From Sinorhizobium saheli (GTDB taxonomy: Bacteria > Pseudomonadota > Alphaproteobacteria > Rhizobiales > Rhizobiaceae), in NCBI RefSeq assembly GCF_001651875.1, contig NZ_LNQB01000089.1:51044-115043 (forward strand): DNA of 64,000 bases, given 5' to 3'. A program made the translations under genes and the position numbers. Below, piece after piece: positions 1 through 7,671 of the stretch; the first letter of the stretch is position 1, and the number at the start of each line of letters is the position of its first letter. The notes beneath the pieces were generated by a model. It was not told the DNA's origin, did no database searches, and saw only the letters and a program-made list of their open reading frames with translations.

Positions 1-140
1 GAAAGAGAACGTCTGACTCTGACTATTCCTAGTGCGCATGGCTGGAAATGCATTTTGCATGATTGGGGGACGGTTATCTCGGGCTAGCATGGGGCCGTGC
101 CCGAGGAACAATGGAGAGATAGAGCAAAGGTGCGTGAAGA
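1..140. other. Window edge, no complete gene
   Basis: This stretch precedes the first gene. One frame is open from base 1 to a stop near 87, but the 28 residues do not resemble the C-terminus of NifX, the gene usually found upstream of a DUF269 gene. A sequence near 50-68 looks vaguely like a -24/-12 promoter, but the spacing between the GG and GC elements is one base too long. Nothing firm is seen. Confidence 0.4.
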
Positions 141-641
141 ATGAGGACTGGAACGATGGCAACACTATCTGATCCCACTGTTATCCCGGTTCTTGGCGAC
201 AACAAAGCCGTTGCCACTCCTTTTATCAAGTGCCTGGTGCGGTTAATCCGCGGCCAGGATTGCTACGGGTCGTGGAAGGAGAAGTGCGACGCTGACCTGC
301 TCGCCTACTTTACCGTCCCCGAGGAAAAGCGCTGTGCGATTCCAATCATAGGCGATCCCGATCCGGGCGTTCTGTGGCGGCTCGACATGTTTTACCGGGC
401 CGTCGGTGTCTCTGTCGAGGAGCGCTCCGGCCTGCTGATATCGCGGACCATGGAAATCAACCATGAGGGTTTCGGGCGCGTGCTTTTTACGACCAGACGG
501 CTAGTCGTTCTGTCGAAAACCCTGCGTGACGTTCACCGGTTTGGCTTCAGTACTCTCCGCAAACTCGCCAAAACGGGCGCGAAGCTGGTCAACGATGCGG
601 CCCGAGTTATCGAGGCTTATCCGGATGTGGCACGGGCCTAA
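141..641 (+). CDS. NifX-associated nitrogen fixation protein (DUF269 family)
   Basis: A small cytoplasmic protein of 166 residues matching the NifX-associated DUF269 family, which lies beside nifENX in diazotrophs and is thought to assist FeMo-cofactor assembly or nitrogenase electron supply; its exact reaction is unknown. Family features visible are the early stretch PFIKCLVRLIRGQD, the central IPIIGDPDPGVLWRL and the near C-terminal SKTLRDVHRFGFSTLRKL. Length is normal for the family. An alternative start is the ATG at 156. Its stop overlaps the ATG of the next, decayed, gene (TAATG). This gene indicates that a nif cluster continues to the left of the window. Confidence 0.85.
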   Translation: MRTGTMATLSDPTVIPVLGDNKAVATPFIKCLVRLIRGQDCYGSWKEKCDADLLAYFTVPEEKRCAIPIIGDPDPGVLWRLDMFYRAVGVSVEERSGLLISRTMEINHEGFGRVLFTTRRLVVLSKTLRDVHRFGFSTLRKLAKTGAKLVNDAARVIEAYPDVARA

Positions 642-870
642 TGAACCTACGTTCGAGGGCAAATATCACGCCAGAGCCTGAAGACATCAGGACGACGGTT
701 CGAAAGCTGCAGTTGCGTGTTGTAATTGCAAAGATGGTATCGCACGACCATGCCAGGCTTTTGCGACCGACTGAAGCGAAATCATGGCCGTCGCCTCGGC
801 AAAACGTTTGCAGCTATTGCTCGGGAGATGCTGCCGAAGTGCCAAACAGATCAAGAACCAGGAAAACCGC
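641..870 (+). pseudogene. Decayed DUF683-type NifX-associated gene
   Basis: In rhizobial nif clusters a small DUF683 gene of about 70 codons normally follows the DUF269 gene. The ATG at 641 opens a frame whose residues 15-32 (EDIRTTVRKLQLRVVIAK) fit the start of that family. The similarity then moves to another frame around 735, where it reads KDGIARPCQAFATD, a TGA at 772-774, then SEIMAVASAKRLQLL. The family has a Trp-containing motif resembling TDWSEIMAVA here, so the TGA probably replaced a TGG. One frameshift plus one nonsense codon suggest an inactive gene. The family match is from memory of the motif. Confidence 0.55.
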
Positions 871-1221
871 GTGCCCTTCAGAAACTCTCCGCGAATCTTT
901 TGCTTGCTTCTGTGCGCCAATACTCTGGCCATGCATGTTATCTCGCATCCCATTCGCAGCTTATTTGCTAAGACACTCGCCTATTCGCTGCTCCTTCAGA
1001 TAGCTTATATCGGAAGTCTCTTCCTTCTGGTCTGTCTGGCCGTGTTCGCACAAATGTTCAAAGGGCTGAACATTTTGGTCTTTTCAACCGCGCGTAATTC
1101 CCTTCGTCGTTACACAAAGCCAAAGCGTAGCGTTCGCCCCGGAGCCAGCCGCATGGGCCAAGGTTGACCGAGAAGAACGCGGCTTTGCCAACACAATCGG
1201 AAAATTACGACGGTAACGTGA
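871..1221. other. Gene-free stretch
   Basis: About 350 bases between the decayed DUF683 gene and the halogenase gene. A short frame near 960-1080 is hydrophobic, but no family or ribosome-binding site supports it. No nod box was found here; the only partial resemblance (near 1180-1210) lacks the first half of the motif. Confidence 0.4.
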
Positions 1222-2736
1222 ATGATTGATTTGACGAACGCAAAGCGGGTAGGAATTATCGGCGGGGGAATTGTTGGCTGGCTTGCGGCGATTACGTTGG
1301 CCCGTGTTTTCGGCTCAGATGTGGATGTCACCGTCATAGAGGCTCCGGCGGTATTTCCACTTGGCCTGGGGGAGGGGGGCTCGCCTAACCTCATTGACAC
1401 GTTGTGTCGTAATGATCTCGATTTGGACGTTTTCATCGGTGAAGCCGGTGCCAACTATAAGCATGGTGTGCTCTATGACAATTGGCTGGGCAGGGGAGTT
1501 CCAGACCGCTATTATCACTTGTTCGGCGGACGAGGCATTCCGGGGCTCGAATATCGCGTCAACGGCTTCTTCCCTCGGCTGTCCGCGAGGATCGCGATGG
1601 GACAGGACCTTCACACGTGCATCCCCGGGTTTAAGGCGATCGCGAGGAATGCATCGCAGCAGGAAATAGACGAGTTGGTCGCGACCGGCGAGTCCGGTCT
1701 CTACCTGTCCTACCATTTCGATGATGCCGATTTCGAGCGATACCTGAAGCGGGTTGGCCTGGCACGTGGGGTCACTTCATACGCCGCCAAAGAATGTTGG
1801 ATTAGGCTTGATGATCGAGGCCATGTGTGCGCCTTACAGCTTCAGGGCGAGCAATTCAAGGTCGACTTTGCCGTCGACGCCTCAGGGTTGGCAAGAATGG
1901 GTCTCGGCAGTGCCTTTAAGCCCGGTTGGCGTTCATTCGCAAGTGTATTGCCAACAGACCGAGCAATAACCTTTGATCTTCAGCCGAAAGAATCTTCGCT
2001 TCGATCCCTGACCCGTTCGACCGCCATGACAGCCGGATGGACCTGGGAGGTTCCATTGAATCGCACCACCAGCGCCGGCTGTGTGTTCAGTAGCAGACAT
2101 GCAGACGATTCGATGGTGATGGCGGAGGTCCAGCACCGCTTTGGATACGGTGTCCAGCGAAAACATGAGCTTTCGTTCGATCAAGGCTATTTCGAAACCG
2201 TCTGGGTCAACAACCTCGTAGCACTCGGAACGGCTACCGGTTTCGTCGAGCCCCTGGGGGCCGCGCTTGCCGCCCACACCTTCGAGCAATTGAGGAATTT
2301 GGAACGCACTCTCACCAACGGAGGCGGAATCGTGCCAGCTCATGCGATTGAGGCTTTCAACAGCGCGAACGCAAAGAGTTGGACAGGCGTTCGGGACTTC
2401 CTGCGCCTGCATTATGATTCGAAAAGGAACGACACGCCTTTCTGGCGAGATCTCAGTGAGGCCGATTTACCGAAGAGTTATGCCGAGCTAAGGGCCTGCT
2501 TTCAAAAACGCACACCCCGCCATATCGATATCGAACCCTACGTCGGAAGCGGGTGGCAAAGCCTATTCCATCAGATCGATTGGATATCGGTGGCGGCCCC
2601 TCTGGGGGTGGTGCCGGCGGCGGCGGCGCGTGCAGAGCTCAGCCAGCTCCCCTTGGAATGGCAATGCGAGGACCATCCCGATCTGCTGGAAGGAGCGATG
2701 TCGACGATCCGACCACGGAGTGGATGGGTACACTAA
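1222..2736 (+). CDS. Flavin-dependent (tryptophan-type) halogenase
   Basis: A 504-residue protein of the FADH2-dependent tryptophan halogenase family, which chlorinates or brominates indole or related rings using FADH2 supplied by a separate flavin reductase. Seen: an N-terminal dinucleotide-binding motif GIIGGGIVGWLA (residues 11-22), the halogenase signature GWTWEVP (about 272-278), and a lysine in GANYKHG at residue 80, aligning with the catalytic Lys79 of PrnA/RebH. FVEPLG at 341-346 aligns with the family's FxxPLES segment, but Gly stands where the second catalytic residue, Glu346 in PrnA, is expected. The substrate may therefore not be free tryptophan, or activity may be altered. A flavin reductase gene lies about 4 kb downstream behind a nod box. 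A nearby nodD suggests a symbiotic role (inference). Confidence 0.8.
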   Translation: MIDLTNAKRVGIIGGGIVGWLAAITLARVFGSDVDVTVIEAPAVFPLGLGEGGSPNLIDTLCRNDLDLDVFIGEAGANYKHGVLYDNWLGRGVPDRYYHLFGGRGIPGLEYRVNGFFPRLSARIAMGQDLHTCIPGFKAIARNASQQEIDELVATGESGLYLSYHFDDADFERYLKRVGLARGVTSYAAKECWIRLDDRGHVCALQLQGEQFKVDFAVDASGLARMGLGSAFKPGWRSFASVLPTDRAITFDLQPKESSLRSLTRSTAMTAGWTWEVPLNRTTSAGCVFSSRHADDSMVMAEVQHRFGYGVQRKHELSFDQGYFETVWVNNLVALGTATGFVEPLGAALAAHTFEQLRNLERTLTNGGGIVPAHAIEAFNSANAKSWTGVRDFLRLHYDSKRNDTPFWRDLSEADLPKSYAELRACFQKRTPRHIDIEPYVGSGWQSLFHQIDWISVAAPLGVVPAAAARAELSQLPLEWQCEDHPDLLEGAMSTIRPRSGWVH

Positions 2737-2798
2737 GTGCAATGGCGAGAGGGGGCCCCGCTAGCAAGCGGCGACACGTAGCACACCATGAGAACTGT

Positions 2799-3770
2799 TC
2801 AAGTCTGATGAAATGCATTGTCAAACCCGCCCGGTCTTGGACGTCCGGCGGCCTTAGTCGGAGCAGTCATGCGGCCGGCCTCCTGTAGCAGAATCTCTTG
2901 CATCCATATGCTTGCCTGATCTCTGTTGTGATGGGCTGGCCACTGGACAGCCATGGTAAATACTGGAAGTGGCAGCGGGAGCTCGACGATCCGTAAGGGA
3001 ATTGTCTTTGCGAAATGACGGGCGAGCCGCAAGGGTATGGTCGCTATACGCTCGGTCCCTAACAGCAGCGGCGGGATCAAGCTGAAGCCGGGCGCGACGA
3101 CCTCGATGCGCCTCTTTAGACCGTGCTCGAGCAAAAACCAGTCTTCGATGGAGGGCTTCAGCGCACGCCCGAACTTGGCTGCAACATGCCCCATCGACAG
3201 GTATTTTTCGAGGGAAAGCTGCTGTGGCAGTCGTTTGTTCGTGGGGCAGCCCACGCAGACGAGCGTCTCATCGAATAGTCTTGCTTGGGGATGCGCGTTA
3301 GACAAGAACTGTTCAGGAAGGATTAGGAAATCGACTTCACCGCGCCCGAGTAGCTCATTGGGTTCATCATCGGGAAACATCAATTCGAAGGCGACGGCTG
3401 GAGCTTCCCGAACCACACGCTCTACGATCTTTTCAAAGAAAACAAGTGTCACGAAATCGGACACGATGATTCTGAAACGTCGCTCCGACATGGCAGGGTT
3501 GAACATGTCGCATGAAATAATGGAAAACTGAATATGGAGCAGGACATCGCGGACCGCGGGGGCAAGGGCTTTGGCACGCGGAGTTGGGATGAATTTGCGG
3601 CCCTGCATTGTAAACAGGTCATCGCCGAAATAGATGCGTAGCCGCGCGAGGGCAGAACTCATCGCCGGCTGACTGAGGTTAACGCTACGTGCCGCTGCGG
3701 TGACGCTTCGTTTAGTCATCAGAGCATCGAGCGCAACGAGGAGGTTGAGATCAAGGCCCTTAAAACGCAT
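2799..3770 (-). CDS. nodD: Nodulation regulator NodD (LysR family)
   Basis: A 323-residue transcription activator that binds nod boxes and responds to plant flavonoids. It starts [18 protein letters not shown], the hallmark N-terminus of NodD proteins. The winged helix-turn-helix occupies residues 9-66 ([21 protein letters not shown]), and the inducer domain contains NodD-typical stretches [35 protein letters not shown] and [30 protein letters not shown]. The C-terminus runs about 15 residues beyond the usual LLQEA ending. The gene is transcribed away from the syrM-like gene. In NGR234 the NodD2 copy is activated by SyrM2, so this may be a NodD2-type copy; that assignment is inference. Confidence 0.93.
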   Translation of the reverse strand: MRFKGLDLNLLVALDALMTKRSVTAAARSVNLSQPAMSSALARLRIYFGDDLFTMQGRKFIPTPRAKALAPAVRDVLLHIQFSIISCDMFNPAMSERRFRIIVSDFVTLVFFEKIVERVVREAPAVAFELMFPDDEPNELLGRGEVDFLILPEQFLSNAHPQARLFDETLVCVGCPTNKRLPQQLSLEKYLSMGHVAAKFGRALKPSIEDWFLLEHGLKRRIEVVAPGFSLIPPLLLGTERIATIPLRLARHFAKTIPLRIVELPLPLPVFTMAVQWPAHHNRDQASIWMQEILLQEAGRMTAPTKAAGRPRPGGFDNAFHQT

Positions 3771-4452
3771 GCTTTGACGTGTCCACAGTGCGGATCATTG
3801 ACATCCAAAAGTAACTCTATTGCCGAAATGACGCCGTCCGCCACGGCACTCGGGGCCAGTCACGGGTCTCTATGCAACCACGAAACAGACATGAGGCGCT
3901 TAGTAGCACCCAACATGGCGTGTCTTAGACATCTCGCGCGAATGGGCGCATCGACCGCAACATGGCCGCGTCACTTTGATCGCAGCTGATCGCATCGATC
4001 ATTTTTACGGCAATACCATTGCGTGGCTGGCTAGGCACCCGCGCCTCAGGTCCAGCGTATGGCCGCCTTGGTGCGTCAGCTCGGCGGCAGAGCACGCCGC
4101 CGCCATTTGCGCGTCCCACAGTGCACTGCTAAATCGCATCATCTTTGTTGGACGTGGCACCGGGCTGCAACTTCGTGAATGCATCGGTGGGATCTCTCTC
4201 CGGTAAATGAATGGAAGGAGATCCTAGTGCTTGCCGGCGTTCCCTTGCCATGCAAACTGCAAATCCTAACATGCGCTTCGGATATGGTTGAGGAACTCTT
4301 TGCACGGAAATGCCGCGAAACAGCGCTGGCACAGGGCTCATAATAAGCCCGCTGGCGCGACGCAGGTCCTGAGCGTCGGAGGTGAGGGGCTGTTGCGCGC
4401 TGCGTGCCTGTAGTTGAGCGAGCATAGTAGATCAGAGCATGACAACGAATGT
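3771..4452. other. nodD upstream region without genes
   Basis: About 680 bases between nodD and the nod box. There is no convincing gene on either strand. An AT-rich patch with several GATC/ATCGAT words at 3976-4012 faintly resembles the 3' half of a nod box but has no matching 5' half. Promoter or SyrM-binding sequences for nodD would be expected here, but none could be pinned down by eye. Confidence 0.4.
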
Positions 4453-4500
4453 ATCCATGGCATGGATGAAAGCCATGCGAAAACTCAATTTCCCCACTCT
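4453..4500 (+). promoter_or_regulatory. nod box upstream of the syrM-like gene
   Basis: A 48-base match to the NodD-binding nod box. The first half, ATCCATggcatgGATG, is perfect; the second half (starting ATgcgAAAACtcAATTT, ending CCCCACTCT) differs at about seven of the fixed positions. It points rightward and the first gene in that direction is the LysR gene at 4880, about 380 bases away. In NGR234, syrM2 is likewise under nod-box control, supporting a NodD-to-SyrM cascade here. Confidence 0.8.
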
Positions 4501-4879
4501 CGCGGAATTCGACTAGAAAGCGTTCGCAAATCGCAGGCAAAGGTGGAAATTCAGACACACGGCAGCCCAAGAGGCACTGTGGCAGAGGGAACATGATTGG
4601 CAATCCGGGCGTCCAATGAAGTGAGATCAGGGAACGAATATAAGTGGGGCATATCTCGGGCATGCTGTTTTGCGGCTTGAGCTTAAACTCAAGTTTGGAG
4701 TGTGGACGCCCGCGCAATGGCCATACCGGGCCGGACGCTTGAACGCATCGCCATAGCCTAAGTGCGTCCAACCGACCCGCAGTTCGTAACCGTACGAAAG
4801 GCAGAGGAAGGTTTTCTTGACCCCTCTCACAACGGCCAAGGGTGTGGCCCGAGAACATTATTCTCCGAGGAGAGAAATC

Positions 4880-5893
4880 ATGGATCACTCCGTTTGGAAG
4901 GGGTCACATTCGATCATCGTTGACAGTGACGCCGCACAGCAACGGCGGATGCCGAGCCTGGCATCAATCGACCTGAACCTGCTGGTGGAACTCGAAGCGC
5001 TATTGCAGTACCGAAACATCACGCACGCGGCCCAACACGTCGGCCGAAGTCAACCGGCAATGAGCCGAGCGTTGTCAAGACTGCGTGGCATGTTCAACGA
5101 CGATCTTTTGGTTCGCGGCTCGCGCGGCTTGGTCCCGACGCCGCAGGCCGAACGCCTGGCCAAAATGCTGCCGTCTGTATTGAAGGCGGTCCGGGAGATG
5201 GTGAATTGCAGCTCAACCCCAAGAGACATGCGCTGGAAGGCAACAATCGCGATGCCCGATCACCAAGCGCTAATTTTGCTGCCGCGTCTATTGCCGCGTC
5301 TGCACGAGTGCGCGCCTCATCTCGACATTGTTACCAACCCGCTCTTGGGCTGCGCACTGCGGCGGCTTGAGCAAGGTGAGATCGATTTAGCCGTCGGGCA
5401 GATCGGAGCCGCACCGCCGGGCTTCTTGCGGCGCAAGCTTTACGCGGACCACTTCACCTGCCTGCTACGCCACGACCACCCGGTGCTAGAGCAAGAGTGG
5501 AGCACAGAAAGCTTCGCTGAGTTGCGCCACGCCTCCATCGTATCAGACTCCAATGATCGCTTCGGTCAAGTCTATGACGGGCTGTTCGAGCTGGGGCTAT
5601 CGGACCGTCATCCGATCGTGGTCTCCAACGTGCTGACGGCGGCTGTAGTCATTGCGGCGACCGATCTGGTCTTACTCGTACCGCATCGTGTCGCGACCCG
5701 GATCGCCACCATGCTGCCGCTCGCGGTTGTCGATCCTCCCGTGCAACTGACGCCATATGAGGTTGCGTTGATCTGGCACGAGCGTTCGCATCGTGACCCG
5801 AAATATCATTGGCTCCGCCACGAAATCGCTGCGGCAGCGCGGCCTGGCCGGAACGCGCCGGACGCCAAATCAATTGGGGAGGAGACTGAATGA
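4880..5893 (+). CDS. syrM: SyrM-like LysR-type symbiotic regulator
   Basis: A 337-residue LysR-family regulator. The start at 4880 is chosen because GAGGAGAG lies six bases upstream. The HTH is at about residues 33-90 (LASIDLNLLVELEALLQYRNITHAAQHVGRSQPAMSRALSRL); the phrase ITHAAQHVGRSQPAMSRAL resembles SyrM proteins more than NodD. The effector domain contains DLAVGQIGAAPPGF and a C-terminal region with RSHRDPKYHWLR, as in the NodD/NahR/SyrM branch. It lies behind a nod box and close to nodD, so it probably links flavonoid-activated NodD to later activation of nodD copies or exopolysaccharide and nod genes. The family placement is firm; the exact name is inferred from context. Confidence 0.72.
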   Translation: MDHSVWKGSHSIIVDSDAAQQRRMPSLASIDLNLLVELEALLQYRNITHAAQHVGRSQPAMSRALSRLRGMFNDDLLVRGSRGLVPTPQAERLAKMLPSVLKAVREMVNCSSTPRDMRWKATIAMPDHQALILLPRLLPRLHECAPHLDIVTNPLLGCALRRLEQGEIDLAVGQIGAAPPGFLRRKLYADHFTCLLRHDHPVLEQEWSTESFAELRHASIVSDSNDRFGQVYDGLFELGLSDRHPIVVSNVLTAAVVIAATDLVLLVPHRVATRIATMLPLAVVDPPVQLTPYEVALIWHERSHRDPKYHWLRHEIAAAARPGRNAPDAKSIGEETE

Positions 5894-5926
5894 TGGGGTT
5901 CGTGCATTTCGGCGCGGGCGCATCGC

Positions 5927-6330
5927 TCAGGAAACCGGCCGCATTACCTCGCCGGCGGTGGCGAGACGCCAGAGCGCAATCCCCAGCTTGCGGGCAAGCG
6001 CCACGGTCATCGTCTTGCAAATGGTTTTGCGGCCGCCGGCGGTGCGTTCTTGGAACCAGCGGCAAGGGCGCCGTCCTTCTGCGGCGAAAGCGCCAAGCGA
6101 CTGAATCATGCCGCGCCGCACGCGGGCACTGCCAGCGATGCATCGGCGTCGAGTTTTCTGCGAACGCTGCCCTTAAGCCCGGGAAGAGCGCGGCGACCAG
6201 CCATTGCACCTCGCTCATCTCGATCCCATCGTGGTCAAGAGCGACGAGCGACCGGCTCTCGGCAAACGACTCTGCTATGAGGCATCTCCTTCTTATGCCG
6301 GATTTGACGACGGCGAAGGATGCCACTCCT
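5927..6330 (-). pseudogene. Relic of an IS110-like transposase
   Basis: The minus strand carries broken reading frames. One (5927-6121) ends KTMTVALARKLGIALWRL, typical of the C-terminal segment of IS110-family transposases, preceded by RRGMIQSLG. A second frame (6120-6326) continues upstream with little recognisable content. Frames are interrupted and no ends are visible, so this is a dead fragment between the syrM-like gene and the flavin reductase unit. Confidence 0.4.
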
Positions 6331-6605
6331 TCGCCGTTGAGCTATGTCAATGGAGTGTGTCGAGAGATGTGGAACTCATATCATGTCTCCCCGAGACCCA
6401 TAACATGCCGGATTGAGCAGACGATGGTGCTGACTGTTAACTCTGAAAAGAGAGGAAAGCCGAACTCTGTTGAGGCCCATGTCGGCTGGCGAATTCGCCA
6501 GCGGCTTGTGTGGCAGAACATGTCGCAACGTACAAACGCGGACTTCACGAAGGCCTCTTCGTCGAGGACGATCAAGCTCTGATATGATTACGCCAACCTG
6601 ATGCA

Positions 6606-6653
6606 ATTCACAGCACCGATAGTTGCCATGCAAACAAGCGATTTCTCGCATCT
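6606..6653 (+). promoter_or_regulatory. nod box upstream of the flavin reductase gene
   Basis: A 48-base nod-box match: ATTCACagCACCGATA in the first half and ATGCAAACAAGCGATTT plus CGCATCT in the second, with the standard internal spacing. Mismatches to the fixed consensus are few (about eight). It points rightward, and the flavin reductase start codon lies 165 bases downstream. NodD and flavonoid control of that gene is predicted from the motif only. Confidence 0.72.
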
Positions 6654-6817
6654 CCCCGCATGCTGCATAAATCTGCGACAACACCTTCGATCGCATCAAT
6701 GGACACTCTGTTTCGTTTAACCCGGTGGATGAGGCGGCTCGACGAAGACATGGGGCAGCCGGCCATTAGTGCGAACGCGGCCTGTCCAGCCAGAACTAGT
6801 CCAAAGGAGTGATGGGC

Positions 6818-7357
6818 ATGCCGGACCAGCCGCAAGTGCACACCGACATTGTGATCAGCGATGGCGCAGACCCGGTGGACTCCGACGCCCTCAAATGTGC
6901 TTTGCGCAGGATGGGCGGTGGCGTCAGCGTCATCACCGCAGGGGAGGGTGAAGAGCGTACAGGAGCAACTGTTACTTCCGCGACTGCCCTTTCGGTCGAG
7001 CCACCATGCATGCTCGTTTCCCTCAATCGTTCCTCCTCGACGTGGCCTGCCGTTGCGCGGTTCGGCCATTTTTGCGTGAACATCCTGGGCCACGCCCACG
7101 AGATGCTGGCGAATCAGTTCGCCGGTCGAGGCGGGCTTAAGGGCGCGGAACGTTACCGCGGTGCTGAGTGGACTCAACTCATCAGCGGCGCGCCTGTCCT
7201 TCAGAATGCGGTGGCCGCCGTGGACTGCAAGGTTGAGGAAGCGATAGAACGATACAGCCATGTAATTGTGCTCGGCCGCGTCGTCGGCATTTGCATCGGC
7301 AACGGCGGCTCCTTGGTTTACCGTGACGGCCGGTATTTTCCAGTTGCCGACCAGTGA
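6818..7357 (+). CDS. Flavin reductase (FMN/FAD reductase-like domain protein)
   Basis: A soluble reductase of about 179 residues in the flavin reductase-like family (HpaC type), which uses NAD(P)H to make free reduced flavin for a partner oxygenase or halogenase. Visible family features are LKCALRRMGGGVSVITA near residue 28, a TGATVTSATALSVEPPCMLVSLN segment where flavin binds, FCVNILGHAHEMLANQFAG, and the terminal LVYRDGRYF. The ATG at 6818 is preferred because AAGGAG (6804-6809) is nine bases upstream; GTG 6809 and ATG 6812 are alternatives. It follows a nod box. The likely partner within the window is the halogenase at 1222-2736, as no other two-component monooxygenase is seen (inference). 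Confidence 0.85.
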   Translation: MPDQPQVHTDIVISDGADPVDSDALKCALRRMGGGVSVITAGEGEERTGATVTSATALSVEPPCMLVSLNRSSSTWPAVARFGHFCVNILGHAHEMLANQFAGRGGLKGAERYRGAEWTQLISGAPVLQNAVAAVDCKVEEAIERYSHVIVLGRVVGICIGNGGSLVYRDGRYFPVADQ

Positions 7358-7508
7358 GACAGGCGAAGCTCACCGCGCTTGGAGCCTAATCGTGCCAGCG
7401 AAGTCCTTTCCTGATGGAGTTCCTACGCATCCGCTTCGCATTCACGGAAAGCGTACCATAGCCGCCGAGATTGCCCCGTGTGCGGCGCGGCAATCAATCT
7501 GGGAACAG

Positions 7509-7526
7509 CGTCAATCTGGATGGGAG
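7509..7526. repeat. Left terminal inverted repeat of the IS21 element
   Basis: CGTCAATCTGGATGGGAG, perfectly complementary to 10094-10111. A partial extra copy (CAATCAATCTGG) lies just outside at 7491-7502; multiple end repeats are usual for IS21 elements, where they bind the transposase. Confidence 0.8.
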
Positions 7527-7671
7527 CGTCGCCAGGGGCGTCACGGAGGGCGGGCGTAGCCCGGCCGGAGGGACGTTCCTGGCGACGGCGCGAACCCACA
7601 TAGGGGTTCACGCCGTCTGGTGATCGCGATGTGTCGGGTGCATTTCTTCTTCCGGCTCAAAGGAAGAAGGC

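Noticed and set aside
50..68. Possible sigma-54 (-24/-12) promoter before the DUF269 gene
   Set aside because: The GG and GC elements are separated by 11 instead of 10 bases and no NifA upstream site was seen.
1150..1221. Possible nod box upstream of the halogenase gene
   Set aside because: Only a few bases of the second half (ACAATCGG) fit; the first half is absent.
3946..4012. Nod-box-like AT-rich segment upstream of nodD
   Set aside because: Repeated ATC/GAT words occur but with wrong spacing, and no ordered first half; the clear nod box is at 4453.
4139..4888. Long minus-strand open frame of 249 codons
   Set aside because: Its composition is irregular, it matches no family, and it runs through the nod box and the syrM ribosome site.
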